Source of the DNA: Flavobacterium endoglycinae
GTDB lineage: Bacteria; Bacteroidota; Bacteroidia; Flavobacteriales; Flavobacteriaceae
Length of the DNA stretch: 64,000 bases
Reading direction: 5' to 3'
Assembly: GCF_017352115.1 (NCBI RefSeq)
Contig: NZ_CP071448.1
Location: 5,449,160 to 5,513,159 of the forward strand
Each line of letters starts with the position of its first letter. Position 1 is the first letter of the stretch. A program made the position numbers and the translations under genes. This document shows, piece after piece, positions 1 through 8,454 of this stretch. Under the pieces are notes generated by a model. That model saw only the letters and a program-made list of their open reading frames with translations. It was not told the DNA's origin and ran no database searches.

Positions 1-1457
1 GTCCGCTTTGTATTGCAGGTGTTTTTGGAGGGAAAAAATCTGGTGTTTCTGATGGAACCACTTCTATTTTCTTAGAAAGTGCCTATTTTGATGCTGTAAG
101 CGTTCGTAAAACAGCAAAAAGACACCAATTAAACACAGATGCTTCTTTTAGATTTGAAAGAGGAATTGACCCAACAATTACAGAATATGCTTTAAAACGT
201 GCCGCTCTTTTGATTCAAGAAGTCGCAGGCGGAAAAGTAACTTCTGATGTGGTAGAAGTATATCCTAAAAAAGTGGAAGATTTCTCTGTTTTATTGAACT
301 TCAGTCATGTTTCTAAAATCATTGGACAGGAAATCCCAAAAGATACTATTAAGAAAATATTAGTTTCTTTAGATATTAAAGTCAACAGCGTTTCAGACAC
401 TGGTTTAGGATTAACAATTCCAGCATATCGTGTTGATGTTCAGCGTGAAATTGACGTTATCGAAGAAATTCTAAGAGTGTATGGTTACAACAATATTGAG
501 TTTTCTAAAAAATTCAATGCGACTGTGGCTAATTCTCCTAGAACAGAAGATTATAAAGTACAAAATGTAATCGCTTCTCAATTGAACTCGCAAGGATTTC
601 ATGAGATGATGGCGAATTCTTTAACGACAGCTGCTTACGCTAAATTATCATCTGTTTTAAAAGAAGAACATAATGTTACGATGCTGAATCCGTTGAGTAA
701 CGATTTAGCAACGATGCGTCAGTCTTTATTGTTCTCGGCTTTAGAAGCTATTTCATATAATGTTAACAGAAAAAATTCGGATTTAAAATTATTTGAATTC
801 GGAAAATCATATCATAAATACCTGAACGGTTACGAAGAACACAAACACTTAACATTATCTATTTCAGGAAACAGAAATAAAGAAAGCTGGACAACTCCTC
901 AGAAAGGAACTGATTTCTTTTTATTGAAAGGATATGTAAGAGCAGTTTTAAATCGTTTAGGAATTGAAAAAGTATCGAATGCTCCTGTACAGTCAGATGT
1001 TTTCTCTGAAGGAACTTCTATCTGCTACAACAATGATACTTTAGTAGAAATGGGTGTGGTTAAAAAATCCATTTTAAAACACTTCGGAATCAAACAAGAC
1101 GTGTATTATGCTGATTTTAACTGGGATTTGGTTTTAAAAATCATTACCGGAAAAATTAAATACACTGAAATTCCGAAATATCCTGAAGTACGCCGAGATT
1201 TAGCTTTATTGATTGATAAAAACACTACTTACGAAAGTATTTACAATCTGGCTAAACAAAGCGAGAAAACGCTTTTAAAAGATGTTAATTTATTTGATGT
1301 TTATGAAGGAAACAAACTTCCGGAAGGTAAAAAATCGTATGCTTTAAGCTTTACAATTCAAGATAATACCAAAACTCTTACTGATGCTCAGATTGACAAA
1401 ATCATGTCTAAACTACAACAGACTTTTGAAACTGAACTTGGTGCGAGTTTAAGATAA
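1..1457 (+). CDS. pheT: Phenylalanine-tRNA ligase beta subunit, C-terminal part (5' cut by window)
   Basis: This is the C-terminal part of the beta subunit of the cytoplasmic phenylalanyl-tRNA synthetase, which charges tRNA-Phe as an alpha2-beta2 enzyme. The reading frame is open from base 3 (PLCIAGVFGG...), so the gene starts upstream of the window and the first ATG inside it (210) is not the start. The visible part contains the end of the B3/B4 editing region, a B5 DNA-binding-like domain (FSHVSKIIG ... AYRVDVQREIDVIEEILRVYGY), the catalytic-like module, and the C-terminal FDX-ACB anticodon-binding domain (IPKYPEVRRDLALLID to the end). About 485 residues are seen of a family that is usually near 800. 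A hairpin terminator follows directly. Housekeeping gene; assignment is secure. Confidence 0.97.
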   Translation, partial: PLCIAGVFGGKKSGVSDGTTSIFLESAYFDAVSVRKTAKRHQLNTDASFRFERGIDPTITEYALKRAALLIQEVAGGKVTSDVVEVYPKKVEDFSVLLNFSHVSKIIGQEIPKDTIKKILVSLDIKVNSVSDTGLGLTIPAYRVDVQREIDVIEEILRVYGYNNIEFSKKFNATVANSPRTEDYKVQNVIASQLNSQGFHEMMANSLTTAAYAKLSSVLKEEHNVTMLNPLSNDLATMRQSLLFSALEAISYNVNRKNSDLKLFEFGKSYHKYLNGYEEHKHLTLSISGNRNKESWTTPQKGTDFFLLKGYVRAVLNRLGIEKVSNAPVQSDVFSEGTSICYNNDTLVEMGVVKKSILKHFGIKQDVYYADFNWDLVLKIITGKIKYTEIPKYPEVRRDLALLIDKNTTYESIYNLAKQSEKTLLKDVNLFDVYEGNKLPEGKKSYALSFTIQDNTKTLTDAQIDKIMSKLQQTFETELGASLR

Positions 1458-1476
1458 GTATATCTCATCATAATTT

Positions 1477-1518
1477 AAAAACCCGATAGATTTTAGGATT
1501 TATCGGGTTTTGTTTTTT
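1477..1518 (+). terminator. Rho-independent terminator of pheT
   Basis: AAAACCCGATA and TATCGGGTTTT form an 11-bp stem around a short loop, followed by a T-rich tract. It begins about 20 bases after the pheT stop codon. Confidence 0.85.
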
Positions 1519-1535
1519 GGTTTAAGTTTTTTTTT

Positions 1536-1610
1536 GTTTCAGGTTTCAAGTTTCATGTTAGTCAAAACCTGAAACTTGAAACCTGAAACCTGAAACTCGA
1601 AACCTGAAAC
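1536..1610. repeat. GAAAC-rich tandem and inverted repeat
   Basis: A 20-base arm (GTTTCAGGTTTCAAGTTTCA, 1536-1555) is perfectly complemented by 1570-1589. Further copies of the CCTGAAAC unit continue to 1610. It sits between two convergent genes (pheT and the 124-aa gene), so it may act as a bidirectional terminator or be a simple repeat that expands by slippage. Confidence 0.8.
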
Positions 1611-1617
1611 AAAAAAC

Positions 1618-1992
1618 TCAACTAATTAAATATCTGTTCCAGATTTGATCTCCTAATTTCTGGATTCCGGTTCCTAAATTTTGTGTTTCTAATTTTTGTC
1701 TGGAATTATCATCAAAAATCATTTCGAGATAGACTTTTCCGTTTTCTTCTAAAACGTTCCAATTTCCATATTCTTTGTCAGAAGACTGGTTTGGAAGATA
1801 CAATCCGCCTCCAGAAACACTGCTGAAAGATTCTTTGATGTATACCGCAGTAAAATCGGCATACAAATAAATCTCATATTTTACTTCCTGATACCATCCT
1901 CCGCCAGAATAATCACGATCACTGTTTGCTTTTTCAAGACGCAGTACTTTATTCGATAAAGATTGTATCATCTGATTGACTAAATAACTCAT
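1618..1992 (-). CDS. Hypothetical protein, 124 aa, last gene of muramidase cassette
   Basis: I do not recognise this protein. It has no signal peptide or membrane segment. The N-terminal 25 residues (MSYLVNQMIQSLSNKVLRLEKA) look helical and amphipathic. The rest is rich in Tyr, Gly and Ser and predicted to be mostly beta strands. It lies 43 bases downstream of the muramidase gene on the same strand, so it is probably co-transcribed with it. By position it could be an accessory or cognate inhibitor of the muramidase, but nothing in the sequence proves that. Confidence 0.6.
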   Translation of the reverse strand: MSYLVNQMIQSLSNKVLRLEKANSDRDYSGGGWYQEVKYEIYLYADFTAVYIKESFSSVSGGGLYLPNQSSDKEYGNWNVLEENGKVYLEMIFDDNSRQKLETQNLGTGIQKLGDQIWNRYLIS

Positions 1993-2035
1993 ATTCTTTA
2001 GTTTTTTGTTGTTAGCAGTTAGATAAATTCCCAGT

Positions 2036-2857
2036 TTATCTAGAATATTTTTGATAGGCTTTTAGCAACTTTTCATCGTACTTATTGGTTTTATAAGCCG
2101 AACCATTGTATCTCAATGCAAATCCTGCCCAGTTTTTACTTCTTAAAGTTTCTATAAGATTATTTTCTTCTAAAAACAAACCAAAAGCTTTAAGATGTTC
2201 TCCTTCATTTTCATACATTTTATCAACAAATTCATCAATGCTTGAATATCCAATTGGTACTGCATTAAATCCCATAACCTGAAAAAGTCCCCACGATGCC
2301 GAACAGTTCGCTGCATCTTCAAAATCTTTTCCGCCTAAATTGGACGCTTTTTCTAAACGATTGTATTCTTCTGCGCCTCCTACATAATATTTTCGGGTAT
2401 AATTTTCAAAAAGAATGTTTTCAGTTGAAGCATTCACATAGGCTGCTGGATTTATATTCCTTTTTTCGAGTTCACGCCAAAAAATATGACCTTCAAATAA
2501 AATTTTAGGTCTTCCATCTACCAGAAAACCTTTTCCATTACTTTCAACTTCGTTAACTGCCTTAACGGCCGCTAATTCCAAACTATAGTGATCAGAGAAA
2601 TCGATTAAATTTTGTTCCGAGAGCAGTTTGCTATTCGAAGTAAACAATCCTTGTGTTTTCTGCAATATTGCCGACCATGTTTTTAAACCCATTATTCCAT
2701 CGACCACAAGATTGTTTGTCAACTGAAAATCTCTAACAGCAGAATCTGTTGCAGATCCAAAATTGTTGGAAACTACAACGCTGTAACCCAAATTCGCAAG
2801 AAGTTCATTTAAATAATATACTTCACTAGATTTGGCTCCTGATTGTATTGTTTTCAT
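2036..2857 (-). CDS. N-acetylmuramidase with N-terminal peptidoglycan-binding domain
   Basis: A 273-aa predicted peptidoglycan hydrolase. Residues about 3-68 form a PG_binding_1-like repeat (VRDFQLTNNLVVDGIMGLKTW is typical of the fold). Residues about 80-270 resemble the N-acetylmuramidase family formerly DUF3380. Supporting motifs are AVNEVESNGKGF with a likely catalytic Glu, KILFEGHIFWRELE, and SWGLFQVMGFN. The family cleaves the glycan strand of peptidoglycan and is often a phage endolysin or a secretion-system effector. There is no signal peptide, so the protein must leave the cell by lysis or a dedicated system. Its start codon shares bases with the stop of the upstream 715-aa gene (both include 2857), which implies translational coupling. 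Confidence 0.85.
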   Translation of the reverse strand: MKTIQSGAKSSEVYYLNELLANLGYSVVVSNNFGSATDSAVRDFQLTNNLVVDGIMGLKTWSAILQKTQGLFTSNSKLLSEQNLIDFSDHYSLELAAVKAVNEVESNGKGFLVDGRPKILFEGHIFWRELEKRNINPAAYVNASTENILFENYTRKYYVGGAEEYNRLEKASNLGGKDFEDAANCSASWGLFQVMGFNAVPIGYSSIDEFVDKMYENEGEHLKAFGLFLEENNLIETLRSKNWAGFALRYNGSAYKTNKYDEKLLKAYQKYSR

Positions 2858-5004
2858 TACTTTTTATTTATCGTTAATATTGAAGTCTTTGAAAAATCAA
2901 AAACATCATTTTTAGTACCGGTCAAATTATCATTCTTATCATAATAATTGACTTTGTATGAAATCAGTGTCGAATTGCTCAAAGTATTTTTTACAATAAA
3001 ATTGAACAATATTGGAGTAGAAAATTCGGTTTTTAAACGTTCAATTGTAAATTTACTTCCCGTTTCCAGAACTGTTAATTCAATCGTAATTCTGGCTGTA
3101 GCAGCTGCCTGGCTTTTGATTTGAACCTGAATGTATCGATTGTAAGCTGTGGACTGAGAAACAACTTGACTAAACTCAGAACTAATGTTTTCAATATTTT
3201 CAAAATCGAAAAATACGCTTTTTAAATCTCCAGAAGCAGTTGGATTGATTGCTGTAAAATCCAGCTGTTTGGTATCATTGCTAACCAGCTGTGGATAATT
3301 TTTAAAGAAAGTGCTGTTTAAATAAGTTACATTCTGATTATAAACCAGCAGAATGGAATTAAGTTTACAATTAGAAATAGACTGATTGTTGATCTGAATT
3401 TTCTTCGTGGCATTGTCAATCAAAGCTTCTACGATTTCGCCTATTGTCTGCTCAATATTCAATTCAATGATACTGGAATCTTTGATTTCTTTATGTTTGA
3501 AATTGATATTGGCATATTGTGTAATCGTATTGTTTAAAGCATTAATCATAATACTGGCTTCTGATAAATTTTCAGTCGAAAGATTGAATAAAAAATGTTT
3601 GCCGTCTGTCGTAATATCCGATTGCTGTAAAAAGTAATTACCGCTTACCTCGTATTCTGAAGCAATATCATTAGGAAACAAAAACTGAACTTTATCAAAA
3701 TAGTCTGCGGTATCTCCATCGATAAAATTATTATTTAGAAGCGCAATTTTAAGTTTAGCCAGATCAAAATCAGAAAGGTTTGGACCAATTGCAAATTGAA
3801 AACTGATTTTTGAGATTTCTTCGGTTGTTCCAGCACCTTCTTCATAAGCATGAAAAATGGTCGAGATACAAGGTTTCATGGTATTTAAATCTTTCGAAAG
3901 GCTGTATACTTTTGAAATTAGTAAAAACGTATTTGGCTGTACCATCGATTTGTAAATCGAAAGTTTGTCAAAATTAAATCCCGAAACAAAGATTTGCTTG
4001 AACTGGGAAAAATCATCATTTAAATTGAACGGAATATTGGTAAACCCGCCGCCAATTGTTTTATACAGACTTGTCGCTGGATTTGTACCAATGGGATAAC
4101 TTAATATTTTGTTGATTTTCAGCAGAAAAGTACTTTTTACATATTCTTCTTGTACATCTGCCCTAATGCTGTTTTCACGCTGAATTTCAGAAATAGCCAT
4201 TTTGGGTGCCATTCTATTCACTGCCGATTTTACCATCAACGGACTGCTAATAAGAGTTGCTTTAGGTGTTATAGTAGTTGGCGCTGTCGTTAGGTCTTTC
4301 TTTATAACATTCTGTTTGATAAAGGCGATATCTTTTGCAAACAAAAAATTGCGTTTCAATTTGGTATATCCTTTAAAATCGAAAAACAAATCCAGGTTAC
4401 ATTTTAAATCGTTTAGGTTTGAAACTAAATTTAGAAAGGCAATTTTTACAGCTTCATCTATTAAATCAAATTGGATTTCTTGTGTTGTTGTATTGACAAT
4501 TCCGTTTACTTTTACAAAATCACGATTTACTTTTAAGTTTAAAATCGCTTCTCTCAGATTTAAAGTAATACTTTTTTGACTAGCTTGTAACTCCTTGTTT
4601 TTGATGCTGTATTTCAAAGTTACTTTTCCAATCAAACCCGCTCGGTTTCCTGATTTGTCTGGAACATTTTCATAGTAAAAAAGAGTTCCATTATTAGGTT
4701 CAATTTCTACCTGAGGAAAAAATAAAGTAATGTCATTTTTAAAATAATCCTTAAAGGAAGCATTTTCTGTAATGGCACTATCATCTTCAATTAAAGGAAA
4801 ATAGCTTTCAAATATTGGAAATCCAATTATTACAGGCTTTATTTCTATCGAATGAATTATGGGATGTTCTATAACCTTAAATTCATTTTCTTTTTTAAGT
4901 GTTGCTGCTGTAAAGGAAGTGCTGGGCTTTGCAGGTTCAAGATTGAATCTGTTTATGGGAACTAATTTAGTTCCTTCGAGCTTAAATGTGTTTAAATCCG
5001 GCAT
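2857..5004 (-). CDS. Large protein of unknown function, 715 aa, muramidase cassette
   Basis: No family recognised. The protein has no signal peptide, lipobox or membrane segment. It looks modular: an N-terminal region to about residue 90 rich in Pro and Ser; a beta-rich block around 90-230; a Thr/Pro/Ala linker at about 240-260; and a long second half rich in Asn, Ile, Phe and Ser with short alternating strands, ending in a domain that resembles an immunoglobulin-type fold. Such composition fits a structural or adhesive protein. It is followed without a gap by the muramidase gene and preceded by the 671-aa gene, with an 11-bp hairpin between them. Function cannot be assigned from sequence alone. 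Confidence 0.75.
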   Translation of the reverse strand: MPDLNTFKLEGTKLVPINRFNLEPAKPSTSFTAATLKKENEFKVIEHPIIHSIEIKPVIIGFPIFESYFPLIEDDSAITENASFKDYFKNDITLFFPQVEIEPNNGTLFYYENVPDKSGNRAGLIGKVTLKYSIKNKELQASQKSITLNLREAILNLKVNRDFVKVNGIVNTTTQEIQFDLIDEAVKIAFLNLVSNLNDLKCNLDLFFDFKGYTKLKRNFLFAKDIAFIKQNVIKKDLTTAPTTITPKATLISSPLMVKSAVNRMAPKMAISEIQRENSIRADVQEEYVKSTFLLKINKILSYPIGTNPATSLYKTIGGGFTNIPFNLNDDFSQFKQIFVSGFNFDKLSIYKSMVQPNTFLLISKVYSLSKDLNTMKPCISTIFHAYEEGAGTTEEISKISFQFAIGPNLSDFDLAKLKIALLNNNFIDGDTADYFDKVQFLFPNDIASEYEVSGNYFLQQSDITTDGKHFLFNLSTENLSEASIMINALNNTITQYANINFKHKEIKDSSIIELNIEQTIGEIVEALIDNATKKIQINNQSISNCKLNSILLVYNQNVTYLNSTFFKNYPQLVSNDTKQLDFTAINPTASGDLKSVFFDFENIENISSEFSQVVSQSTAYNRYIQVQIKSQAAATARITIELTVLETGSKFTIERLKTEFSTPILFNFIVKNTLSNSTLISYKVNYYDKNDNLTGTKNDVFDFSKTSILTINKK

Positions 5005-5041
5005 AACGTTTTGGTTTAATGATTAGTGACTTTTAAGAAAA

Positions 5042-5067
5042 CAAAAGGGACTTCTGAGTCCCTTTTG
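5042..5067 (-). terminator. Perfect 11-bp hairpin between 671-aa and 715-aa genes
   Basis: CAAAAGGGACT and AGTCCCTTTTG pair perfectly around a 4-base loop. The T-run flanking the stem lies inside it, so on the minus strand it could act as a partial terminator or an mRNA-stabilising hairpin that sets the ratio of the two large proteins. Confidence 0.6.
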
Positions 5068-5085
5068 CAAAATGTCTCAAAAAAA

Positions 5086-7101
5086 TTATTCCATAAATGG
5101 AGCTCTGATTTTCTCGATATCAGCATTTTGAGCGTCAGTTCCTGTTGGACGTTCAAATAATATATCTCCTTCTTGATAATCAATTTTGATATAATCTGTA
5201 GAAATAGACACTTTTTTAGATTTTTTTCCAATTTTACCACTGCAAGTATATTTCACTTTATACTCGGTTGGCTTAATAGTATAATCCAATTCATACCAAG
5301 CTCTGTACGGAATTGCATCTTCAAAATTATCGGCAGTAAACTTGAATTTTTTAGTAGACATTTTATCTACTTTTAGAGTAACTTCAAGTGTATCGCATTC
5401 AAACAATTGTTCAGTCGATAATGTATAGTTGATCATGTTCATAACCGGAAGCGGCACGAAGATTTTAGTTCCTTCAAATTCAAATTCTTTTACACTGTCT
5501 TTTAATTTGATTCTTTTATCTTTTTCATACATCACTTCTTGTCTTACTTTAACTTTAGAAGACCCATTGTTTTTTACGAAATCAAATACAAAAGCATTTT
5601 TCTCTTTTGATTTATCGTTCCATGTTGCTGGAAAAATGGCATCGATTTCTTTTCCTGATTTGCTCGTATTTTTTACGTATGGCGTTCCTTCTGGAGCAAT
5701 CATTCTTCCTTGTCCTTTCCAGATAATTTGTCCTTTAGAATCAGGATATCCAACTTCTATAGAAACTTGGCTTACCGGACTATCGTTAACAATATCACTG
5801 TCTTTGTCCAGTTTAATTAAACCTCCATTTAAAGAAGCAACTACCTGCACTTTTGAGAAGTCTTCGTCAAGCTGAATTTCTGTAATGTACTTTTTAACGT
5901 CTGCTTTTGCTTCAGTTCCTGTTTTTAAAGTCAAAGGAGTTAAGTTTCCGCTGATTTTTGAATCCAAAACCTGAATTGCAGAGAATTTAATTTCATCTGT
6001 AAATTTAACTGCACGAATCTGTGTTCCTGATTTAAGGTTTACTCCCACGCTGCCAAGCCCCATAAACAATCTGAAGAAACCGTTTGGTTTTTCTGGATTT
6101 GCAGCTGGTGTGAATTGTTTTTCCGGAACGTCAAAAATTTGTTTTTTCAACATTTCAAAAGCAAAATCTCTTTGTTTTTGGAGTAATGATTCTTCTACTT
6201 TTTTTCTTTCTTCGTTTGAAAACTGTTCATCAGTAATGATCTCGCTTACGATTCCTCCTTCTGTACTGATTTTTTCGTATTCATGTTCCCAGTTCAGATC
6301 TACAAATGACCAGCTTACATTGGTTTTTGCAGAGAAATAAGAGTGTACTTTTTTAACATCAATTGTAGTTTTGATAACTGTAGTTGGCATATAAGCCTTG
6401 TACTTAATGTTATTTTCGACTACTAGGTTGTTGCTTCCTATTTCAAGTGCATTTTTCACTAATGAAGCACTATTTCTTCCCATTAAAATTGAAAGCGCAT
6501 TATCGCCTAATCCGAAAGTGGTTCCTGCTCCTTCTCCCTGAATGTTAAAAGTCCACGGATTAGCACCTCCAAATGGATTATTAGGTGATTTTTCGCCCAC
6601 CACATGCATTGCGATGTTGTTTTCTGTGAGCTGAATAGGTCTTACATTAGTCGAATTAAAATCTTTATCTACTCCAATTAAGAAAGAAAACAATCCAAAA
6701 AGAGTTGAATTTCTGTGGTTTTTGTAGTCAGAATTAAGTCTAGCTTTCAATTTGTCGATTGCTTTTTTTAATAAAGCTTCAGGAAGATCAATGGTACTGG
6801 TAAGTGTGGTATAAGCTCCTGCTTCTTCTTCTAGTCCTTCTGCTCCAATTACGGTTGATGAATCTCCAGCTGATTTAAACACCTGCATTGCAAATTTAAA
6901 TCTTCCGTCAGGGTGTTTTGAAAGTCTTGGATACTTTGGATAATAATAAAACTGCATTGGCAGACCAGCGTCTCTCAATAATATATTATTAGGATCTGGT
7001 GAAAAAAGGACTGCAAAATCTGCTCCATCTTCTTTTTCTAAAAGGATTTCTACTGTTCCGGCTCCTGCGTGAGGATAACCTAGAGGTGTTGGTTGTGACA
7101 T
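5086..7101 (-). CDS. Large protein of unknown function, 671 aa, first gene of muramidase cassette
   Basis: Not recognised. It begins MSQPTPLGYPHAGAG without a signal peptide. An early region mentions FYYYPKYPRL and an acidic stretch EGLEEEAGAY. The middle carries charged helices around residues 265-320 (FSNEERKKVEESLLQKQ). The C-terminal 250 residues are strand-rich with repeated KFKF and KVKY pairs. No transmembrane segment is visible. It is the promoter-proximal gene of the four-gene minus-strand cassette and diverges from the signalling operon at 7363 across a 261-base region with two inverted repeats. It may be a structural component of an exported particle or matrix; this is a guess from size, composition and the neighbouring muramidase. 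Confidence 0.75.
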   Translation of the reverse strand: MSQPTPLGYPHAGAGTVEILLEKEDGADFAVLFSPDPNNILLRDAGLPMQFYYYPKYPRLSKHPDGRFKFAMQVFKSAGDSSTVIGAEGLEEEAGAYTTLTSTIDLPEALLKKAIDKLKARLNSDYKNHRNSTLFGLFSFLIGVDKDFNSTNVRPIQLTENNIAMHVVGEKSPNNPFGGANPWTFNIQGEGAGTTFGLGDNALSILMGRNSASLVKNALEIGSNNLVVENNIKYKAYMPTTVIKTTIDVKKVHSYFSAKTNVSWSFVDLNWEHEYEKISTEGGIVSEIITDEQFSNEERKKVEESLLQKQRDFAFEMLKKQIFDVPEKQFTPAANPEKPNGFFRLFMGLGSVGVNLKSGTQIRAVKFTDEIKFSAIQVLDSKISGNLTPLTLKTGTEAKADVKKYITEIQLDEDFSKVQVVASLNGGLIKLDKDSDIVNDSPVSQVSIEVGYPDSKGQIIWKGQGRMIAPEGTPYVKNTSKSGKEIDAIFPATWNDKSKEKNAFVFDFVKNNGSSKVKVRQEVMYEKDKRIKLKDSVKEFEFEGTKIFVPLPVMNMINYTLSTEQLFECDTLEVTLKVDKMSTKKFKFTADNFEDAIPYRAWYELDYTIKPTEYKVKYTCSGKIGKKSKKVSISTDYIKIDYQEGDILFERPTGTDAQNADIEKIRAPFME

Positions 7102-7156
7102 AATTAAAAAAATTTAGTTATTACTTATTATTGGTTACTCATTTTGACCGTCAGAT

Positions 7157-7210
7157 TTTTACATAAATTTGACGATGTAAAATTGTTTCATTATAAAATA
7201 TTATGAAACA
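7157..7210. promoter_or_regulatory. Two adjacent inverted repeats in the divergent intergenic region
   Basis: TTTTACAT (7157-7164) pairs with ATGTAAAA (7175-7182) across 10 bases. TGTTTCAT (7184-7191) pairs with ATGAAACA (7203-7210) across 11 bases. Spacings near one helical turn fit dimeric regulator sites. They lie upstream of the 671-aa gene and could control either divergent operon. No regulator can be named. Confidence 0.45.
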
Positions 7211-7268
7211 GCACTTTAACCCATTTTTTTAAATAATTTCACCTGCACAAAAAAGGGTATTTTTCCCC

Positions 7269-7299
7269 TTGTTCACGTTTTGGGTTTCCAATAATTTTG
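7269..7299 (+). promoter_or_regulatory. Bacteroidota-type promoter of the signalling operon
   Basis: A perfect -7 element TAATTTTG (7292-7299, consensus TAnnTTTG) has a TTG -33 element (7269-7271) 20 bases upstream. The predicted start of transcription is near 7305, giving a leader of about 57 bases before the ATG at 7363. Confidence 0.6.
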
Positions 7300-7362
7300 T
7301 CACTTCAACAAATAAAAAAAACTGTAAACTAAACCTTTAACCAATTAATTTTAAAAAAAATC

Positions 7363-7797
7363 ATGAAAAATCCACCCGCAAAACCTAGTCAGTTAATAAC
7401 TAAAGAATTTGCAAAACAGTTAAATGTGAACTACAATAACAAAAGAGCATCCTCATTGACTGCAAAAGCAGCTAAAAAAGAAGATGCAAATGCTATTTGG
7501 TATTCACTAGAAGCGCTTGAAAGTTATATTCATTATATCAAAACTAGTGGCGCAAAAGAGGGCTATAACGTAGACGGTATACGTTTTTATTTTGGTGTAT
7601 ACCCAGACGATGAAAAACATGGTGAAAAAGCCGGATTAACCACATTATTCCTAGTTCCTACAGGAAAAAAAGTAGAAAACAACACGGCTAAAATTCAAAG
7701 TTTCGCTTTAGTTCAAGAATCAGCTCCGGCTGACATTCAGAGTCTTGAACCAATGAATTACGGAAACATAGGAAGACCGCCAAGCTTAGTATATTAA
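7363..7797 (+). CDS. Hypothetical protein, 144 aa, first gene of signalling operon
   Basis: No known family recognised. The protein is soluble, without signal peptide or membrane helix. The N-terminal half is Lys-rich (VNYNNKRASSLTAKAAKKEDA) and followed by a likely helix (WYSLEALESYIHYIKTSGA). The middle has VRFYFG-like and aromatic residues (DGIRFYFGVYPDDEKHG), and the tail is flexible. It lies 9 bases before the 7-TM gene, so the four genes 7363-9849 form one operon. It could be a small output or ligand protein of the sensor system, which remains speculative. Confidence 0.7.
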   Translation: MKNPPAKPSQLITKEFAKQLNVNYNNKRASSLTAKAAKKEDANAIWYSLEALESYIHYIKTSGAKEGYNVDGIRFYFGVYPDDEKHGEKAGLTTLFLVPTGKKVENNTAKIQSFALVQESAPADIQSLEPMNYGNIGRPPSLVY

Positions 7798-7806
7798 TAG
7801 AATTGT

Positions 7807-8454
7807 ATGTTTGAATTTTTAAGATCCTATATCATTTATTTAGCTTTATTATCAGGAAGCATCGGATTAATTTCGATGCATAAATTACCTGGTAAGAAAG
7901 CTAAATTTTTAGTAATTTTAATTTGGTTTTCGATTCTCACAGAAATAATCGGATACTATTTTACGTATTGGACCGGTTTATTAAACTATTATGTTTATAA
8001 TGCTTATATGCTGGTCAGTTTGTCCGCCTATATCTTACTCATAAGAAGCCTTTTACAAAAGATTAATTACAGAATAACTTCAGTGTTGTTTTTGTTACTG
8101 TTTATTGTTTCTTTCTTTTTAAACATTATGTATTTTAAGGAAGATCCTAATCGTTCCTTTACCTACAGTTTCGCAATTGGAGTTGTATTGATTTTGATTT
8201 TATCTTGCTTGTATCTGGTGGAAATTTTTAATTCAGACAAAATATTAAACTTCAAACGATCTGTTTTTTTCTGGTATTTATTAGGAATTTTGGTATTTCA
8301 TGTGCCTTTTACTCCTTTTATGCTTGCCATTAACTGGTTCTTAATCAAGCAGGACGATTCTATTTTTAGTCTTGTATTGTTCATTTTAAATTTTCTGGCA
8401 CACACATGCTATAGTATTGGTTTTTTATGGAGCGAAAAGAAATACAATTATTAG
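7807..8454 (+). CDS. Seven-transmembrane protein of unknown function
   Basis: A 215-aa integral membrane protein with seven hydrophobic segments, at roughly residues 4-24, 32-54, 60-82, 88-108, 118-138, 150-174 and 182-208. There are no extended loops. It overlaps the start of the kinase gene by 28 bases, so translation is tightly coupled. The topology resembles that of membrane input modules found fused to, or next to, Bacteroidota kinases that themselves lack a sensor domain. The following kinase has one membrane segment and no periplasmic domain, so this protein may supply the sensing function. That is inference. Confidence 0.75.
   Translation: MFEFLRSYIIYLALLSGSIGLISMHKLPGKKAKFLVILIWFSILTEIIGYYFTYWTGLLNYYVYNAYMLVSLSAYILLIRSLLQKINYRITSVLFLLLFIVSFFLNIMYFKEDPNRSFTYSFAIGVVLILILSCLYLVEIFNSDKILNFKRSVFFWYLLGILVFHVPFTPFMLAINWFLIKQDDSIFSLVLFILNFLAHTCYSIGFLWSEKKYNY

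Noticed and set aside
1536..1610. CRISPR array for the GAAAC repeats
   Set aside because: The units are only 8-15 bases, almost without spacers, and form an inverted pair; there are no cas genes.
1618..7101. Prophage or phage lysis module
   Set aside because: The muramidase is phage-like, but no integrase, capsid, terminase, portal or holin genes are nearby, and the adjacent genes are unknown or housekeeping.
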